Below, piece after piece: positions 35,490-47,040 of a DNA stretch of 64,000 nt. Origin of the DNA: Rhizophagus irregularis. Its lineage: Eukaryota; Glomeromycota; Glomeromycetes; Glomerales; Glomeraceae. Positions within the stretch are counted from its first letter, which is position 1. Each line of letters begins with the position of its first letter. The stretch covers positions 4,464,001 through 4,528,000 of the forward strand of contig NC_089431.1 in NCBI RefSeq assembly GCF_026210795.1. The letters run 5' to 3'. The translations under genes were made by a program, and so were the position numbers. Below the pieces are notes generated by a model that was given only the letters and a program-made list of their open reading frames with translations, searched no databases and had not been told where the DNA came from.

Positions 35490-35723
35490 ATGTATTTGAA
35501 AAGTAGCCCAAAAAATAGATTATCTATAATTAATAGTGAAGAGAATAATCTTTATAATGTAACCGGAGAACAACATGACTTGCCGTTAATCCAGATGCTT
35601 GGAAAAGTTTTATTTTTCTTGTTTATCGCACCAGTTATCTATTTATTTCTGATATCTACTACAGTACATCATCCAACAGGAAATTTTTTAAGCGTAACCA
35701 TGCGACGAGGTGTGTTTACGTAA
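35490..35723 (+). CDS. Possible small membrane protein, 77 aa (weak)
   Basis: The frame starts MYLKSSPKNRLSIINSEENN and contains one hydrophobic segment (VLFFLFIAPVIYLFLIST, about residues 39-56) that could be a membrane anchor. G+C and codon composition are better than in the surrounding spacer. Its last codons overlap the foldback at 35701-35808, so the true end may be lost or spliced. No family is recognised. It may equally be an exon of a larger gene or chance. Confidence 0.3.
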   Translation: MYLKSSPKNRLSIINSEENNLYNVTGEQHDLPLIQMLGKVLFFLFIAPVIYLFLISTTVHHPTGNFLSVTMRRGVFT

Positions 35724-35808
35724 ATTTGTGTAAATATGCGTAACTTGTAAGCTTGTGTAAATTTCTTATGAAAATTTACGTGAACTTGTGTAAACTTACC
35801 CCATCGCA
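35701..35808. repeat. 108-bp inverted-repeat element (foldback)
   Basis: The left end TGCGACGAGGTGTGTTTACG mirrors the right end read on the minus strand, TGCGATGGGGTAAGTTTACA. The interior repeats tgtgtaaat and acttgtgtaaa. A target duplication is not clear. Confidence 0.45.
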
Positions 35809-36625
35809 GGACTACGAATTCTTTACATCTAAGATAATTTCCGTGTCATTTCTTTATTTTCTCTGCTCAGACTCTTTTTTGCGTTGGAACAGCTTTGTCA
35901 TTTAGAGTACTTGTCGTCTTGCCGCATCGTCATGAATGTGCACAAGTATTCATACATGTATCAAGTTTTCCGTATATTAGTTCAAGGAATCTTGATACGG
36001 CATAAAAAATTATAAGTTAAATGGATACATTTCGTATATTTCGTATTTTTTAATGCCGTGCGTACTGGTTTTCTAGTTAAACGTTTTTTATTTTAGCATT
36101 CAGTCATGTCATAATAAGCATAAAATTTAGGAAAGATGAGTGAAAACATTGACTTTAGTGAAATTATAATAATTTATTAACATGGTTTATAAATTATAAA
36201 ATATATATAAATAAGCTATTTTTTTTAAAACGTTCTATATTGAAAAAAAGTAGAATTTAGAACTTTATATTTAAAAAAAAATCCTAAACAGACATGGATT
36301 ATCAAATTCCAAACATGTTATAATGTATTTCAAAAATAAAAAATGTTATAATAGTGAACTCATTAATATTAATATATATGAAACGATTTTAATAATAAAT
36401 ATGGGAGATCTGTTTTTTATCGACGCAACACAAAATTTATGTGAAACGAATCAAATTGATTTATTCGCATATGCAATATAAATGATACAAACAGTGAGGT
36501 ATATGAATTTTTAAAATTTATCTCCGCAGCAGATTATAGAATTTATTACAGAGGACCGAAGTTATTTTCTAGGAAACTAATTTTATATTATAAAATTTTT
36601 AAATTAATAAATTAACTTCCTTTCA

Positions 36626-36741
36626 GTTACGGCCATACACAGTGAAAAGCACCGGAACCCGTCCGATCTCCGAAGTTAAGCCACTGATGGCCCAGTCAGT
36701 ACTACGGTTGGGGACAACGTGGGAATACTGGGTGCTGTAAC
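36626..36741 (+). rRNA. 5S ribosomal RNA
   Basis: It has the 5S landmarks in order: GTTACGGCCATAC at the 5' end, AAAGCACC, CCCGTCCGATC, the box-A like GAAGTTAAGCC, AGTACTACGGTTGGGGAC (intermediate element and box C) and GGGTGCTGTAAC, which pairs with the 5' end. The length of 116 nt is close to the usual 118-121. It is a single copy here, not in a tandem array, and is transcribed by RNA polymerase III from internal promoters. Confidence 0.97.
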
Positions 36742-36751
36742 TTTTTTTTTT
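36742..36751 (+). terminator. Pol III terminator of the 5S gene
   Basis: A run of about ten T residues follows directly after the 3' end of the 5S gene, the usual RNA polymerase III stop. Confidence 0.9.
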
Positions 36752-37110
36752 GCGTTGAGAATTCTAATTTATAATAGAAAACTTAAACTTTCAAATTTCA
36801 GGAACAAGAGGTAGCCTTCTAAATTGAATGTATAAACCGTAATTGCGACGTTCGAAATTTTTAATAATAATCTGTCAATCAAAATGCAATAATTCAAATA
36901 ATTATGTGACAAAGTATACGACATTTATTTTAATTGTAAAAATAAAGTTCCTTCACCAGTTTCATTAAATTATAATTTGAGAGAAAAATTTAAATTGATT
37001 ACGTAATTTTAAAAACAATTCTTGAGTTCGCATCGATTTAATAAGATTTATAAAAATTTTGAAATATTAATAATGCGGACGCATTAAAAAAATCATAAAT
37101 TTTTAATTTA

Positions 37111-37141
<31 letters not shown>

Positions 37142-37360
37142 TTCAAAATATTACTTACGTCTTGCGCCTCACAATAATAAATCTACGAGTAATAATAAAT
37201 CCTTGATTGTTAATACTATTTACATATTTTTATATTTTTATATATTAGTAATTTTTCATTATAATTTATATATACAACTCTAAAAGATAAAATAAAAATA
37301 AAAAAAAATAAAAAATAAAAAACCAAGATGAGAATAATTACTAATTTGAAAATAAGAAAA
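36752..37360. other. AT-rich spacer with TA dinucleotide repeat
   Basis: A tatata run lies at about 37108-37142. Nothing else is seen. Confidence 0.5.
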
Positions 37361-37361
37361 A

Positions 37362-37957
37362 TCCTTTACTTCCCAACTCGCTAGTAATTTTATAACGTGC
37401 AGCGTCACCTAAAAGTAGTGCAATACTAGGAACACTCGCGAAGGAGTTCTAAAAAACGGATTCAAACGTAAAGATCATTTTGCCATTGCCACAAAGTCAA
37501 ACCATAGGCGCAGTAAATTTTGCGTTCAAACCTTGCAGATCTCTGACTACTTTGCGTAAATCGACAAATAAAATATGATGACTAATATTTTATCATTTTT
37601 TTAGTAGCAAAAATATGACTAACGACTAACGTCGAATGGCTGGAAATTTTCTGCGTCTGCTGCGGAAAAAGAATTTACTACATTATTACGTAATCATTTG
37701 AAATCCCATAATTCTCATTTTCTTGAATTTTGATATAAAATAACATCGTAATGCGCCAAGGTTTTGTTACTTATCCTCTCTTGCCTATTGGCTAAGATCA
37801 AGTGTAGTATCTGTTATTTTCAGTATAATATCTGAAACTTTACACACAGGAGTTCCTTGGCTTGCCAATACTCCCTCATGAGTGTCCCTATTATTGCACT
37901 ACCTCTAGGCGACGCTCACATTTTAAAATTACTAGCGGGTTGGGAAGTGAAAGGGTG
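37362..37957. mobile_element. About 596-bp element with long (~85 bp) inverted ends
   Basis: The left arm begins CCTTTACTTCCCAACTCGCT and continues through agtgcaatactaggaacact. The right arm read on the minus strand begins CCCTTTCACTTCCCAACCCG and continues agtgcaataatagggacact. The arms match for about 85 bp with scattered changes. No coding frame is inside. This fits a foldback or long-TIR MITE; the target duplication is not clear. Confidence 0.75.
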
Positions 37958-39150
37958 TTACTGTACATATTAATCATAGACATTTTTTTAACAATACATA
38001 TGTCATAGGTGTTCGCCATTTACGACGTACAGTATCTTTTCAATTAAAAAACTATACGTAATCAATTTAACTTTTTTATTTTATTCATAACTTTTTTGTA
38101 TTATATTATTTTAAATATCAATTAGATTCGTACCGTGAAGAGAAGCGGATCGAGATGCTTTAAATTTTTTTCAATCATCTATCACGCATACGCATCTTTG
38201 AGTCAGTTAAATACCCTAAGCGTACTTTACAGCCGAAAAGTACAGCTTCTTTTTAACTTGATAAGTGCACAATACTTCCATGTCACTTTGTCTAGTACTT
38301 TAAACTAATTTAGAATTTATCGACTTTATCTAACAACTAGTATAAGATAAATAAATTATCGATATAATTAATACTGAGTGGTGTACCACGTAATGTCTAA
38401 ATTTAATTTAGGTACTTTGAGATTCTAATCTTTTTACAAGTTTTTACGATTAAAGTCATCATAGCCTAATTCATAATATAAAATTATAGACGCCAACAGC
38501 CTCGTCTTTCGTAAATTTTCAGTTTGTAAGTAATTATTGGTGTATTAATTGTTTTAGATAATAATTTTCTTTATTCCTGGAATATTTCAGGACCTGGCTA
38601 CCAATGCCAAAAGCTCCAAACCGCCAGCAACCGTTCCCTACCTAAACATTCTAAATGAAAAATATTAATTTTATTTAACAAAATGTAAATACTTAAAGGA
38701 ATTATTAATTAAAAAAAATTAATCAATCATCGTTAGATCAAACTACTAAAATAGATCATTTGACCTATATGGTGATAACACTGACGTTTTTGTTAGCCAC
38801 TCGGAATTTGAAACAGTCGCGTTATAATAATAAAATAGTAATAAGTTTTACTTTTTTTTTGTTTACATGTAAACTCCTCGAAGTTATTGTTTACCATATT
38901 TATTATAAAAATCCACTGACTATTTTATATGTAAACTAATTGCTTTATATATATAAACAATATTAATAGTTTTTATGAATAATCTCTCGGAGAACTTTAG
39001 TACAAAAACATTTTTTAAACATGAAAGAAATAAATATTGAAACAATAAACTATCATTTCATTTCAACTTTGCATTATCAAGATACATTTATATTAAAAAA
39101 AATCTAGATTTTAATAGACTTTTTTTTTACAAATGATATTGTATTTTGGA
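37958..39150. other. AT-rich spacer, no gene seen
   Basis: No supported coding or RNA feature. The segment 38140-38640 is slightly less AT-rich but has no long frame. Confidence 0.4.
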
Positions 39151-39152
39151 GA

Positions 39153-39571
39153 CTTTCATTAGAGTGGTAAGTGTAGGTTTACTGTGGATGCAGAGTTCTT
39201 GGTGGGATTATCCTCTCCTCTGTTATGTTCAAATTCTTTAGACAAAAAGTGATTCTAACACAATGCATGGGTGTATTAAGTTGTTCTCTCTCTGAAAGAT
39301 GACCTCTAAGTCACTGAGTGTGAACTTTATGCTTACTACTTTGATTGTTATTAGCAATGTCTGGGATCTCTAATATCCTGATGTTATTAATAATATTGCC
39401 TAGGATCTCATATTTTTGTTTTATTATTATTATTAGATTCTGCAAGAAAGTTGGAGTTGATATTAATTCAATGACAAGTTCAGATGTGCACTCTCATTAG
39501 ATTGGTAAGTTTCAGTAGACGCAGAGTTCTTTGGTGGGATTATACTCTCTTCTGCTATATTTAAATTCTTT
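39153..39571 (+). repeat. Pair of ~85-bp direct repeats
   Basis: 39153-39242 and 39490-39571 share tcattaga.tggtaagt, gcagagttctt, ggtgggattat and ctctcctctg/ctctcttctg followed by ttcaaattctt/tttaaattctt. About 250 bp of unrelated sequence lies between them. Confidence 0.6.
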
Positions 39572-39597
39572 TATCTAATTAATTGCCGATTCGTCTA

Positions 39598-40083
39598 AGA
39601 ACGGCACTGCGTTACTAATAAAATTCGGGGTTAAATTTGTCGATTTTGTGCTAGAACACAATCTTCAGAAAGGGATATTTTCATAGACGACATATTAACT
39701 ATAAATAAAAGCCATATGATATACTGAAAAAATACTTGAAAAAAAAGAATTTGCAAAAAAAAATTATACGTTCATATGCAAAATAATGAGTTTACTATGT
39801 ACGCGCGTCAGATTTACACCTTAAAATGTAAGAAATTTCAATATTTTATTTTACTATATTATGTTATTTACATTACAAACATATATTTTTTGGCTTTCTA
39901 AGCTTTTTTTAAAGACTTTTTTTTAAATATTTTTCTTTATAGAACTAGTAAAAAATTGAAGGGTAGTTTTATTTGTGAAATGGGTGAAATGGGTGAAAGT
40001 TTATCCCGCGCGTGAGATGTAAAAAACGGGTTTTTTTATTATCGTTATTATCCCGAATTTTATTAGTAACGCAGTGCCGATTT
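39598..40083. mobile_element. About 486-bp MITE with 28-bp perfect inverted repeats
   Basis: CGGCACTGCGTTACTAATAA plus aaattcggg (39602-39629) is repeated exactly inverted at 40052-40079. The symmetry extends imperfectly outward to taagaa / ttttta, giving candidate TA target sites. The interior is non-coding. Confidence 0.75.
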
Positions 40084-40352
40084 TAGATGGATTGGCAATT
40101 AATATATTTAAACTTCAACGAAGATTACAATATTTTGAATATTTTGTCCAAAATTTTTTTTTATCTCTGTAAATACACACATACCTATTCTTGTCTCAAC
40201 ACATGGTTTTTTATACAGTACGAAATTATCTTAATGATTATATTTTATTACAAATGCATAAAATACAAGATTTATCTTATTTTATTTTTTTAATAAATAT
40301 TAAAAATTTTAACAAAATATTTAATTTAATACTTTAGTATCATGAAAAACAT

Positions 40353-41957
40353 TTATAATTTAACAATAATCTGAAATATTTCATATTCTTCTATTAAAAA
40401 TTTATCTACTGTACCTCTGATTTGTTTATTGTACGAATCTTTTTTGCAATAACCAGTTTTGTTATTATATATTATAAGGTCTTCACGACCAAATGATGGT
40501 CCAAATGAATAAAAATTTACTATGGCGTGGTTTTCATCCTCCACTCGACTTAATATACGATTTTTTTTATTTTCCTCATTATTAAAAGAAAATATAAAAC
40601 TATCTTTAGTTTTACTATGTTCGTAATTGGAAAAAGAAGGTCGTAGATATTTGGATTCCCATGCAATCGGATTGTATCCTCCTAGAATTTCACTACTGTC
40701 TTCTACTTTAATTATTGTAATAGTATGAGATTTATTATCACAAATTTCATGAAATTTGTCAGACGTAAATCCATCACGAGATCCACGAAAAATTAATTTG
40801 AGTTCATACAAATTTTTCGACTTGCCCGTAAGCTTTAATCCATTAATCCATTTTAAGATTAATTCAACATATTGATACGTAATAATTTTTGAATCAATAC
40901 TCTTATCAGAACCAATTTCTTTGATTTCTTTAGTTCCTTTGATTTCTTTAGTTTCTTTGATTTCATTTTCTTTGATTTCATTAGTTTCTTTGATTTCCTT
41001 TGTTTCTTTAATCTCTTTTGTTTCCTTAGTTTTTCTAGTTGATGGCCTATAATCATGATTAAGAAAATTTTTCAATAAATCAATATACAATTCTTCTGGT
41101 AAAAGTTTTCGATAAGGAAATATATTATCTAAAAATTCTTTTGAGGACAAATTATAAAATTTAATAGAAGGAACACATTGTTGCAAGGTATTCTTTAGAA
41201 TTTTATGATCATCATTCGAATAGCTTGAAAGATCTGAAGAAAGCTCATGATTCTGAGCAATACCCCATTTAAGTACATGTTCCCAAACCTGAATTTCACT
41301 CATTTGAAGATTATCATGTTGAATAAGAGAGATTAATAAATTTTCTGAAATTGAAGTAAAATCGGGTGAATTAAAAATTTTTTCTGGTTGTTTAGACATT
41401 AACTCTGTACAAAAATTTTGAAGTTCTAAGAAAGAATCATTTTCAAAGCACGTTTGAAATATAAAATTAAAATTTTGTTCAACCCAGTCTGTTTTATTTT
41501 TAATCAAGAATGATTGAATATTTGGAATTAATTCTTGAAGACCTAGTTCATCTGCGGCAACTAAAATTTTAACGATATCAGAAGTATCATATTCTTTCAA
41601 GGTAAGTCTTCCTCCATAAATATACCTAAAAAATGAAAGCATTTATAAAATTAAAAAAATTATTTATTTTATTAATTTAAAACTTTCCTACCTTAAAATT
41701 ATCTGAAAAATTTCAGGTAAAATATTTGGTAATTTTATATATGTTAAAGTTCCATCACTTTTCTTTTTATTAGTTGACAAAATTCTTCGTAAATGAGGAG
41801 AACGATAATTTAAAATAACTATATGAGCACGAAATATTTTTACGTAAGGGTCATCCCCGACTTCGATTATAACATCATGATATTCGTCGTCATCCAATAC
41901 TTCAAGTAAATTTTGAGATAATTTTCGTAAATATACATTACGAATATTATGAGCCAT
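40353..41957 (-). CDS. BTB-BACK-TLDc protein, 512 aa, longest KETKEI hinge
   Basis: Exons 41957-41692 and 41625-40353 join across a 66-bp phase-2 intron (GTAGGA..TAG) to 513 codons, the longest intact member. The start MAHNIRNVYLRKLSQNLL fits the paralogs. BTB (DDDEYHDVIIEVG), BACK (DWVEQNFNFIFQTCF, VWEHVLKWG) and TLDc (FRGSRDGFTSDKFHEICD, SEILGGYNPIAW, GPSFGREDLIIY, IEEYEIFQI) are complete. The hinge, about residues 285-325, is a run of KETKEIKETKEI, NEIKEN and KGTKEI units, encoded by tandem 12- to 18-bp DNA repeats (tttctttgatttctttagt on the plus strand). The length differences against 29599-31185 are whole codons, so repeat slippage has kept the frame. Confidence 0.93.
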
Positions 41958-41979
41958 TGCGATTGAAACAGAGAGAAAA

Positions 41980-41995
41980 AATTGTTGCAGATCGT
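41980..41995 (-). promoter_or_regulatory. Shared upstream element
   Basis: On the minus strand this reads GACGATCTGCAACAATT, about 24 bp upstream of the ATG at 41957. Confidence 0.55.
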
Positions 41996-42009
41996 CGAAT
42001 CTGTATCAA

Positions 42010-43302
42010 CCATCGTCGGATAAATAAGACCGATTCCAAATTTAACGATGATCATTCCCATTTTTAATTGGGAATTTATATTTAACGAACTACGCAAGGT
42101 GATACAAAATGCGCGGAACGTGAGTATGTTTTCGGCTAATTTTGTGTTTGAAATTCATTAATTACATTAAGTACCTCTGTTAAAAAAGTTTTGTATGTCA
42201 TAATTATAGTTCGTTTTTAATACCTTTATTATTGGTACGTTGACTAGAAATCAATTCATGATAGATTTCAATTAGCCTGTTTTCAGGAATAATTTCTTAA
42301 AAGCTGAATGAATATGATTGTGATTTTAAAGTGGTATGACATTTCTATATATATCAGTAACAATGATTATTGATTTCCAGATACTAAACATTCATTCCTT
42401 TTTTTTCCTCTCATTTTAAAAAGTTTAATATAAGCAGAAAATTATTATATTTATTTTTTCTTCCTTCCTTCCTTCCTTCCTTTCTTATTTAATTTTTAAA
42501 TATAATAACTTTTTTTTTAGTGATGTATACTAATAATCTTTCAAATTCATATCCTCATGTTCTTAAAAAGCAATAAAGATAATGAGTATCATATTCTAAA
42601 TTTTTACATTCAGATTCATTAGAAACTTAAAAATAAAATAATTATTTACCCATTTCTCTTGGAACGAGTTTTATTGAATGAATCTTTACGGCTTGATTAA
42701 AAGGAATAGAGATCAAAAGTTGTTCATGAAAACTTCATAATCCGCCATATATTAACTTATTAATTTACTATTTTAATTAAAGACAATAACTGTTTCGAAG
42801 AACATATTCAGGAATCAGGAAGTAACCCTTTTTGCTAAATTTATATTATAAATATTAGTTATTCTCTCTTTATCTTTTCCGTATTGTACGTATTGTAATA
42901 AATTTGTGGTTTTTGTTTATCTATTACATGTTGTTCACCCTTCTTAGTTCGATGTATTATAAAAGCACAATAAAATTTTGTTATCCGTTATTATTTATTA
43001 GCTTATTGCAGAAACAATTTCGTGATTACTTTTAAATTGATTTGAAATATCAGATCTATGTTTCATTAATCTATATATTCATTTTATTAGTAAATCCGTT
43101 AGTTATTTATTAAAAATATTGAAATATGAACTTTTATAAAAAAATTTATTCCTAGAACCGGATAAAAAATTTTTTTCAGGTCATATTAATAAAATCAATT
43201 GCCAAGAAATGAAAACAAACTAACACAAATTTTTATTTTTTATAATATTATAAACTAAAAATTTATAAATAATTATTTGTAACTGTTTTAATCAATTATT
43301 CT
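42010..43302. other. AT-rich spacer with (TTCC)n microsatellite
   Basis: ttccttccttccttccttcc lies at about 42461-42482. The part from about 42850 resembles the 3' flanks at 25700 and 48830. No gene is seen. Confidence 0.55.
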
Positions 43303-43475
43303 GTATTATCTGAAAAACTTCATATTCTTCTACAGAAAAATTATCCCTAGTTTCTCTGATCTGCTTTTCATAAGATCCTCTTTTGCAATAACTAGAGAGG
43401 ATCTAAGACCTCCACAAATTTTAAGGTCCTTACGACCAAATGATGGCCCATAATGAAGATAATTATCTATGGCGT
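43303..43475 (-). pseudogene. TLDc C-terminal remnant
   Basis: Read on the minus strand it gives the end of a TLDc domain (AIDNYLHYGPSFGRKDLKI, then a break, SYEKQIRETRDNFSVEEYE, VFQI). There is a frameshift near 43400, and everything upstream of the GPSFG region is missing. The left-hand flank resembles other gene 3' flanks, so a full gene once stood here. Its upstream side is cut off by the repeat-rich region beginning at 43478. Confidence 0.85.
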
Positions 43476-43477
43476 TT

Positions 43478-44757
43478 GCACCCATCAAACATTATTAAAA
43501 TATCACACACATCAATGGAAAACTGAAAAAAAAGACTAATTAGTAAGAAAATGAAAATCACCTCCAAGAATTGAACTTGGACACAAAAATTGTGGAACCA
43601 ACGGTGATGGATAATGTTGAGTTAATAAGTTATTAAGGAAAGAACTCAACAAAGGAATGAAATAAAGGGTATCACATGTGAAGAATGAAATCACATGAGA
43701 TAGATCAAATGATCAAGAAAGGTAAATTTTACAAGACAAAGGATCTCTCTGACACCAATTTGCATAGTACAAAGAGGGCGATGCAAACGATCCCCTTGTA
43801 AAATTTATCTATATAGGAATGGTCAAATGATCAAAAAAGGGTAAATTTTTATAAGACAAAGGATCTCTCTGACACCAATCAGCACGGTGCAATGCTTCAT
43901 GGGCGATGCAAACGATCCCCTTATAAAAATTATCTATCTAAGAATGGCCAAGTATTCCCCAGTTGACCAAAGGGTAAAAGATTACGTCTCCATGCTATAT
44001 TTGGTAAGCAATGGACCTAGCTACGTAATATAAGATTATTGAGAAAGAAAAAAGAAAAGAAAAAGATAGTAACTAAGCTATTGGGAAATTAAAAGGATAA
44101 TATTATTTAATAAATAGGTTAATTTATAAAGCAAAGAATAAAAAAAGTGGAGAATATAAATTATGCAATTAAGCAAATAAAGAAGATGAAGAAGAATTGA
44201 TGATAAGGTAGATAATATATAAAGAGTAAATGATAATAATATATATAGCAAAAAATTTTTAAAAGAGTAAAATAAATTATAGAGATATGAAGGAAGAGAA
44301 GGGAGATGTTTAAGAATGAAAAAGAGTATAGTAATTATGTGTTTCAATGAAATAAAAAACAAAACAATTATATGATTGAGGAGATTTGTATTGATGAGAA
44401 GGATTATAAAAAGAATGTAAAAAAGTAATGGAAGTAATGGTAGATGTTGAAATAATGATGGATGTTGAAGAGTTTCAATTTGTTGAGGAAGATTATAGCA
44501 TTTGTTGATTGGTATTTCATTGAAAACAGTAGAGATAATATTTGCGCACAATTGATAAGACATTTTCAGTTGATATAGAAGATTAATATTTGAGAGAAAA
44601 ATAATATTTGAGATTTGAAAAATAATACTTGAAAGTTTGAAAAATAATATTTGAAATTTGAATTTTTTCTTGAGGAAGTGAGGGTATATATATACTTGTA
44701 AAAACATTTGATAGCTCATAAAAAAAATAAAGATTATCATGTATGAGTCACATTTGT
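43478..44757 (-). mobile_element. Possible truncated LTR retrotransposon 5' end (minus orientation)
   Basis: On the minus strand TTGGTGTCAGAGAGATCC occurs twice (43741-43760 and 43861-43880). It looks like a tRNA primer-binding site of Copia type (TGGTRTCAGAG). Upstream of it (44757 down to 43883) lies sequence with a TATA box (AAGTATATATATACCCTC near 44690) and a possible TGTGAC start, as in an LTR. A 220-codon frame at 44078-44740 is hydrophobic low complexity and not a known retroelement protein. No gag-pol or second LTR is seen. The inner end stops at the TLDc remnant, which suggests truncation. This is inference from motif layout only. Confidence 0.35.
43705..43947. repeat. Tandem duplication, two ~120-bp units
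   Basis: 43705-43822 and 43823-43947 are close copies starting tcaaatgatcaa and sharing ggatctctctgacaccaat and gggcgatgcaaacgatcccc. The duplication includes the candidate primer-binding site. Confidence 0.85.
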
Positions 44758-44759
44758 CA

Positions 44760-46730
44760 CATCAGTTGATTCATAAGCTAATTGATCTGAAACTTGTACT
44801 GTAATATGAATCTTAACAGTTAATTAAAAAAAAAAAAATTATCAAGTTTTTTCTAAAAATATCATAATCAAAAATAATAAAATTTAAAGTAAATTAATAT
44901 TGGTAAAGGATAGATATTGCTATATTTACTATATTTTTGCTTTGGACATTTAGCTACAAGTAATTTTGAGCGATGTAATTATCACTGCATAAGCTTTTTC
45001 AGCAATTAGATACAATGACACAGATTTATACATTACAGGTAATAGAGGTATCATAATAAGTGTTACATACTTGGGAAGTATTATTTGACCGTGACATAGC
45101 TTATAGCATCATTTAATATCGGATATTGATTATTTTTTAATAGCCCAGACAATAATAATATTATAGGTATTATAGTATGTGGGCATATCACATGGATTAA
45201 TTGATGATCGGCTATAAATTTTTACTGATGTGGCCAACCATGTGAGTCAAACTTTTTTATTATCACAGGTATAGCCAAACTAAACAAATATACGTTGTTG
45301 TAAATTGAAATGTTATTGATATTGTATCTCATTATAGCTTATAGCTTTATCAAAATTTCTTCAGAAATGTAAGATTGACATGGCAACAACTAAAAAAATT
45401 AATAAATGATGAACTTCATTAATAAAATCATACTGTATTTTCAATAATGAGACTGTTTTTTATAATATTATAATTTTTTCATGTTAATAAAATGAACAAT
45501 TTAATTGAAAAAACTAGTAGATATCAACATATTACATGAAACAACTGAGATATCAGATCAGTTACATCTGTGATTTATATTATAGATTTTATGTTCGCCA
45601 AAAAGATGAAATAGTATCCGCAATTATCATATTTTGATAAAAAACAAAGATCATTATCTTTAACTTTGAACTTCAAAGAACAGAACTCGTATTAGCGTTA
45701 GATTTAAATATGTATAAAATACAAATTATCATTTATTTTATACCTAAATTTCCGTTTTATATAATATGGCTGAAAATTTTCATTTAATTCTATAATATTC
45801 TTGTTCCCTTATAACCAGGATTCAAATCACATCCTTCCAGCTGTTGAAAATGACCAATCATCTATTCATCCACAAGCTTGTAATACTTTGATTCATTTAC
45901 AAAAGATCTTCCAAAATCTAGCCGTAGTACCGCAGTACAGCAATTATTTCGTGCACAGTATGTATAATGACGTCATCATAAGAATTTTTTTATAAGCCAC
46001 ATTATAAAATATATTTTAGTATAAATCAAATTTCAGTTGATGTTATTGATTTTACATAGTATGTTATTTCTAATAAAAACTTTCTTTTAAATTAAAAAAA
46101 AATTGTTAAAACTTTTAAATTTTTAATTTTTTATAGGAGCTTCAATTGAAAATGAAAGTGAAAAATAACAAATTAGTAATTATAAAACTTTTTTACTATA
46201 AATGAATAAAATCAGTTTGTGATTGAGCAATAAAGTCAAATCGTAAAGACTTATTAAATGAATAAAATGATATAGAGTATATTCTTTCACAATAAAGTGT
46301 GGAATATATAATGAAAAGATTAATTAGAATGATATTTATCTGGACTATAAATTATTATTGCTTGTATAAATTTGATTATAGAATTATAGGTTCAATATTT
46401 TGCAAATGCTCATAAAAATAAAACATTAAATAAAAAAAAAAGAATATAATTTTGTGAGGGAAATTGAGCATTTTTCGTTAATTCTTATTTTAATTAAATT
46501 TTACAAAAAAAAAGACAATTTTTAATTACAATTATCTTTATAACAGATAACAATTTTTTTGTAAAATAAAAAAATTAATTTAGTATGTTACACGTCATCA
46601 TGCAATATGAAATCTGATTTTAAAAGTACGGATATAATAAATAGATTAAAATCACTCGCTTGGATAAAGTTCCAGCAGTTCGGTAAACAATATGAAAAAA
46701 TACACTTTAAGGTGGCACAAAATTTTAACA
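44760..46730. other. AT-rich spacer with one exon-like stretch
   Basis: Between 45820 and 45995 an open stretch (DSNHILPAVENDQSSIHPQA, then LIHLQKIFQNLAVVPQYSNY) is preceded by a fair acceptor (ataaccag) and is less AT-rich. It could be an orphan exon of an unrecognised gene; no neighbouring exon was found. Nothing else is supported. Confidence 0.35.
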
Positions 46731-46734
46731 GACC

Positions 46735-47040
46735 GTCGCATGTTAATAAAGTTTTGTGACACGGTAAACATTTTCCGATTAGTAATAGGTTGTTGTAGAT
46801 CGTTTCAAATTGGGGATAAGTTGTTCCTTAGTTTGGCGGATCGACTCCGAGGTCCGAGCAGAGCATTCCGAATAATCGGCTCAGATCGAACCGGTTCTAC
46901 AAAATGGTTCCTGATTATAACAGAGATTTGATTCCATTTTTATGTCTTAAATATTTTACCAGATCGTTAGAAAGAAATTATTTCTTCCAAATTATATTGG
47001 AGCTTATTTTCATATAACGATAGCATATTACGCGGTAAGT
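46735..47040 (-). promoter_or_regulatory. Orphan copy of an array-gene upstream region
   Basis: This stretch matches 50840-51070 and 59405-59650, the upstream regions of two array genes: ttttgtgacacggtaaacat, ttgttgtagatcgtttcaaa, cagagcattccgaataatcg and ataacgatagcatatta. It includes the shared element (46789-46803). No BTB-TLDc coding sequence follows on the minus strand below 46735, so this is a gene-less copy. Confidence 0.7.

Noticed and set aside
40859-41056. A Lys-rich 65-codon frame in the hinge region of the gene at 40353-41957
   Set aside because: It is the other frame of the repetitive hinge DNA, without independent support.
43564-43580. tRNA T-arm-like hairpin
   Set aside because: Only one arm is convincing; no acceptor, D or anticodon arms can be folded around it, so no tRNA gene is called.
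44078-44740. A 220-codon open frame on the minus strand
   Set aside because: Hydrophobic Leu/Ile/Phe-rich low complexity expected from the purine-rich plus strand. It lies inside a possible LTR and resembles no known protein.
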